A stretch of DNA of 5,318 nucleotides, taken from Bacillota bacterium (GTDB lineage Bacteria > Armatimonadota > Hebobacteria > Hebobacterales > Hebobacteraceae). Every line of letters begins with the position of its first letter. Position 1 is the stretch's first letter. The stretch lies in the NCBI GenBank assembly GCA_030597345.1, contig JAUVSA010000158.1, positions 1-5,318 of the forward strand, in the 5' to 3' direction. A program made the translations under genes and the position numbers. The notes beneath the pieces are model-generated. The model worked only from the letters and a program-made list of their open reading frames with translations. It searched no databases and was not told where the DNA came from. Of this stretch, positions 5,280-5,318 are shown piece after piece.

Positions 5280-5318
5280 TCACTCCCGGCCCTCGTACTT
5301 CTTCGTCATCTCCAGAAA
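5280..5318 (-). CDS. 3' end of a convergent minus-strand gene (partial)
   Basis: Read on the minus strand from the window edge, the last 39 bases give FLEMTKKYEGRE followed by TGA (5282-5280). Eleven of the twelve sense codons end in G or C, as in the operon genes, and the amino-acid mix is that of an ordinary soluble protein C-terminus. The rest of the gene lies beyond the window, so family and function cannot be stated. The + strand is also open here, so this call rests on codon composition alone. Confidence 0.4.
   Translation of the reverse strand, partial: FLEMTKKYEGRE

Overview
The window is GC-rich bacterial DNA. It carries one compact, co-directional four-gene operon on the + strand (423-5061), set between two gene-free flanks full of palindromic repeats. 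The genes are separated by only 31, 20 and 16 nt, and each has a purine-rich Shine-Dalgarno sequence. The phylum cannot be fixed from the sequence alone. The gene combination (sugar-type aminotransferase, extended SDR, Gfo/Idh/MocA oxidoreductase, ceramidase-fold amidohydrolase) and the flanking boilerplate repeats fit an environmental, heterotrophic lineage such as Armatimonadota, Chloroflexota, Planctomycetota or a related uncultured phylum. The repeats in question are GTAGGGC-headed GC hairpins and a CATTCTGAGC...GAAGAATCTG palindrome. This placement is an inference.

Region 1-422 has no convincing gene. It holds a nested palindrome that folds as a three-way junction (41-101), a GGGAGG/CCTCCC hairpin (100-117), a longer imperfect hairpin (145-186), and an array of 18-bp units (186-370). 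Several array units form small hairpins with a constant CGCCA loop and compensatory stem changes.

Region 423-5061 encodes, in order: a PLP-dependent DegT/DnrJ/EryC1/StrS aminotransferase (426 aa, Lys196); an NAD(P)-dependent extended short-chain dehydrogenase/epimerase (300 aa, Tyr156/Lys160); a Gfo/Idh/MocA dehydrogenase (370 aa) whose usual EKP motif reads NKT; and a neutral-ceramidase-fold zinc amidohydrolase (424 aa) with all four expected zinc-ligand positions but no signal peptide and no C-terminal extension.

Taken together, the four enzymes could oxidise a sugar or cyclitol, exchange keto and amino groups, and make or break an amide on the resulting amine. The most economical reading is a cytoplasmic pathway for synthesis or breakdown of an amino sugar, aminocyclitol or N-acyl derivative. 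The substrate and direction are not determined by the sequence, and no transporter or regulator is present in the window.

Region 5062-5279 is a short intergenic stretch with a GC hairpin, the CATTCTGAGC palindrome and a pair of imperfect inverted repeats (5086-5110 and 5231-5252) that could bound a small MITE-like element. The last 39 bases probably hold the 3' end of a convergent minus-strand gene.
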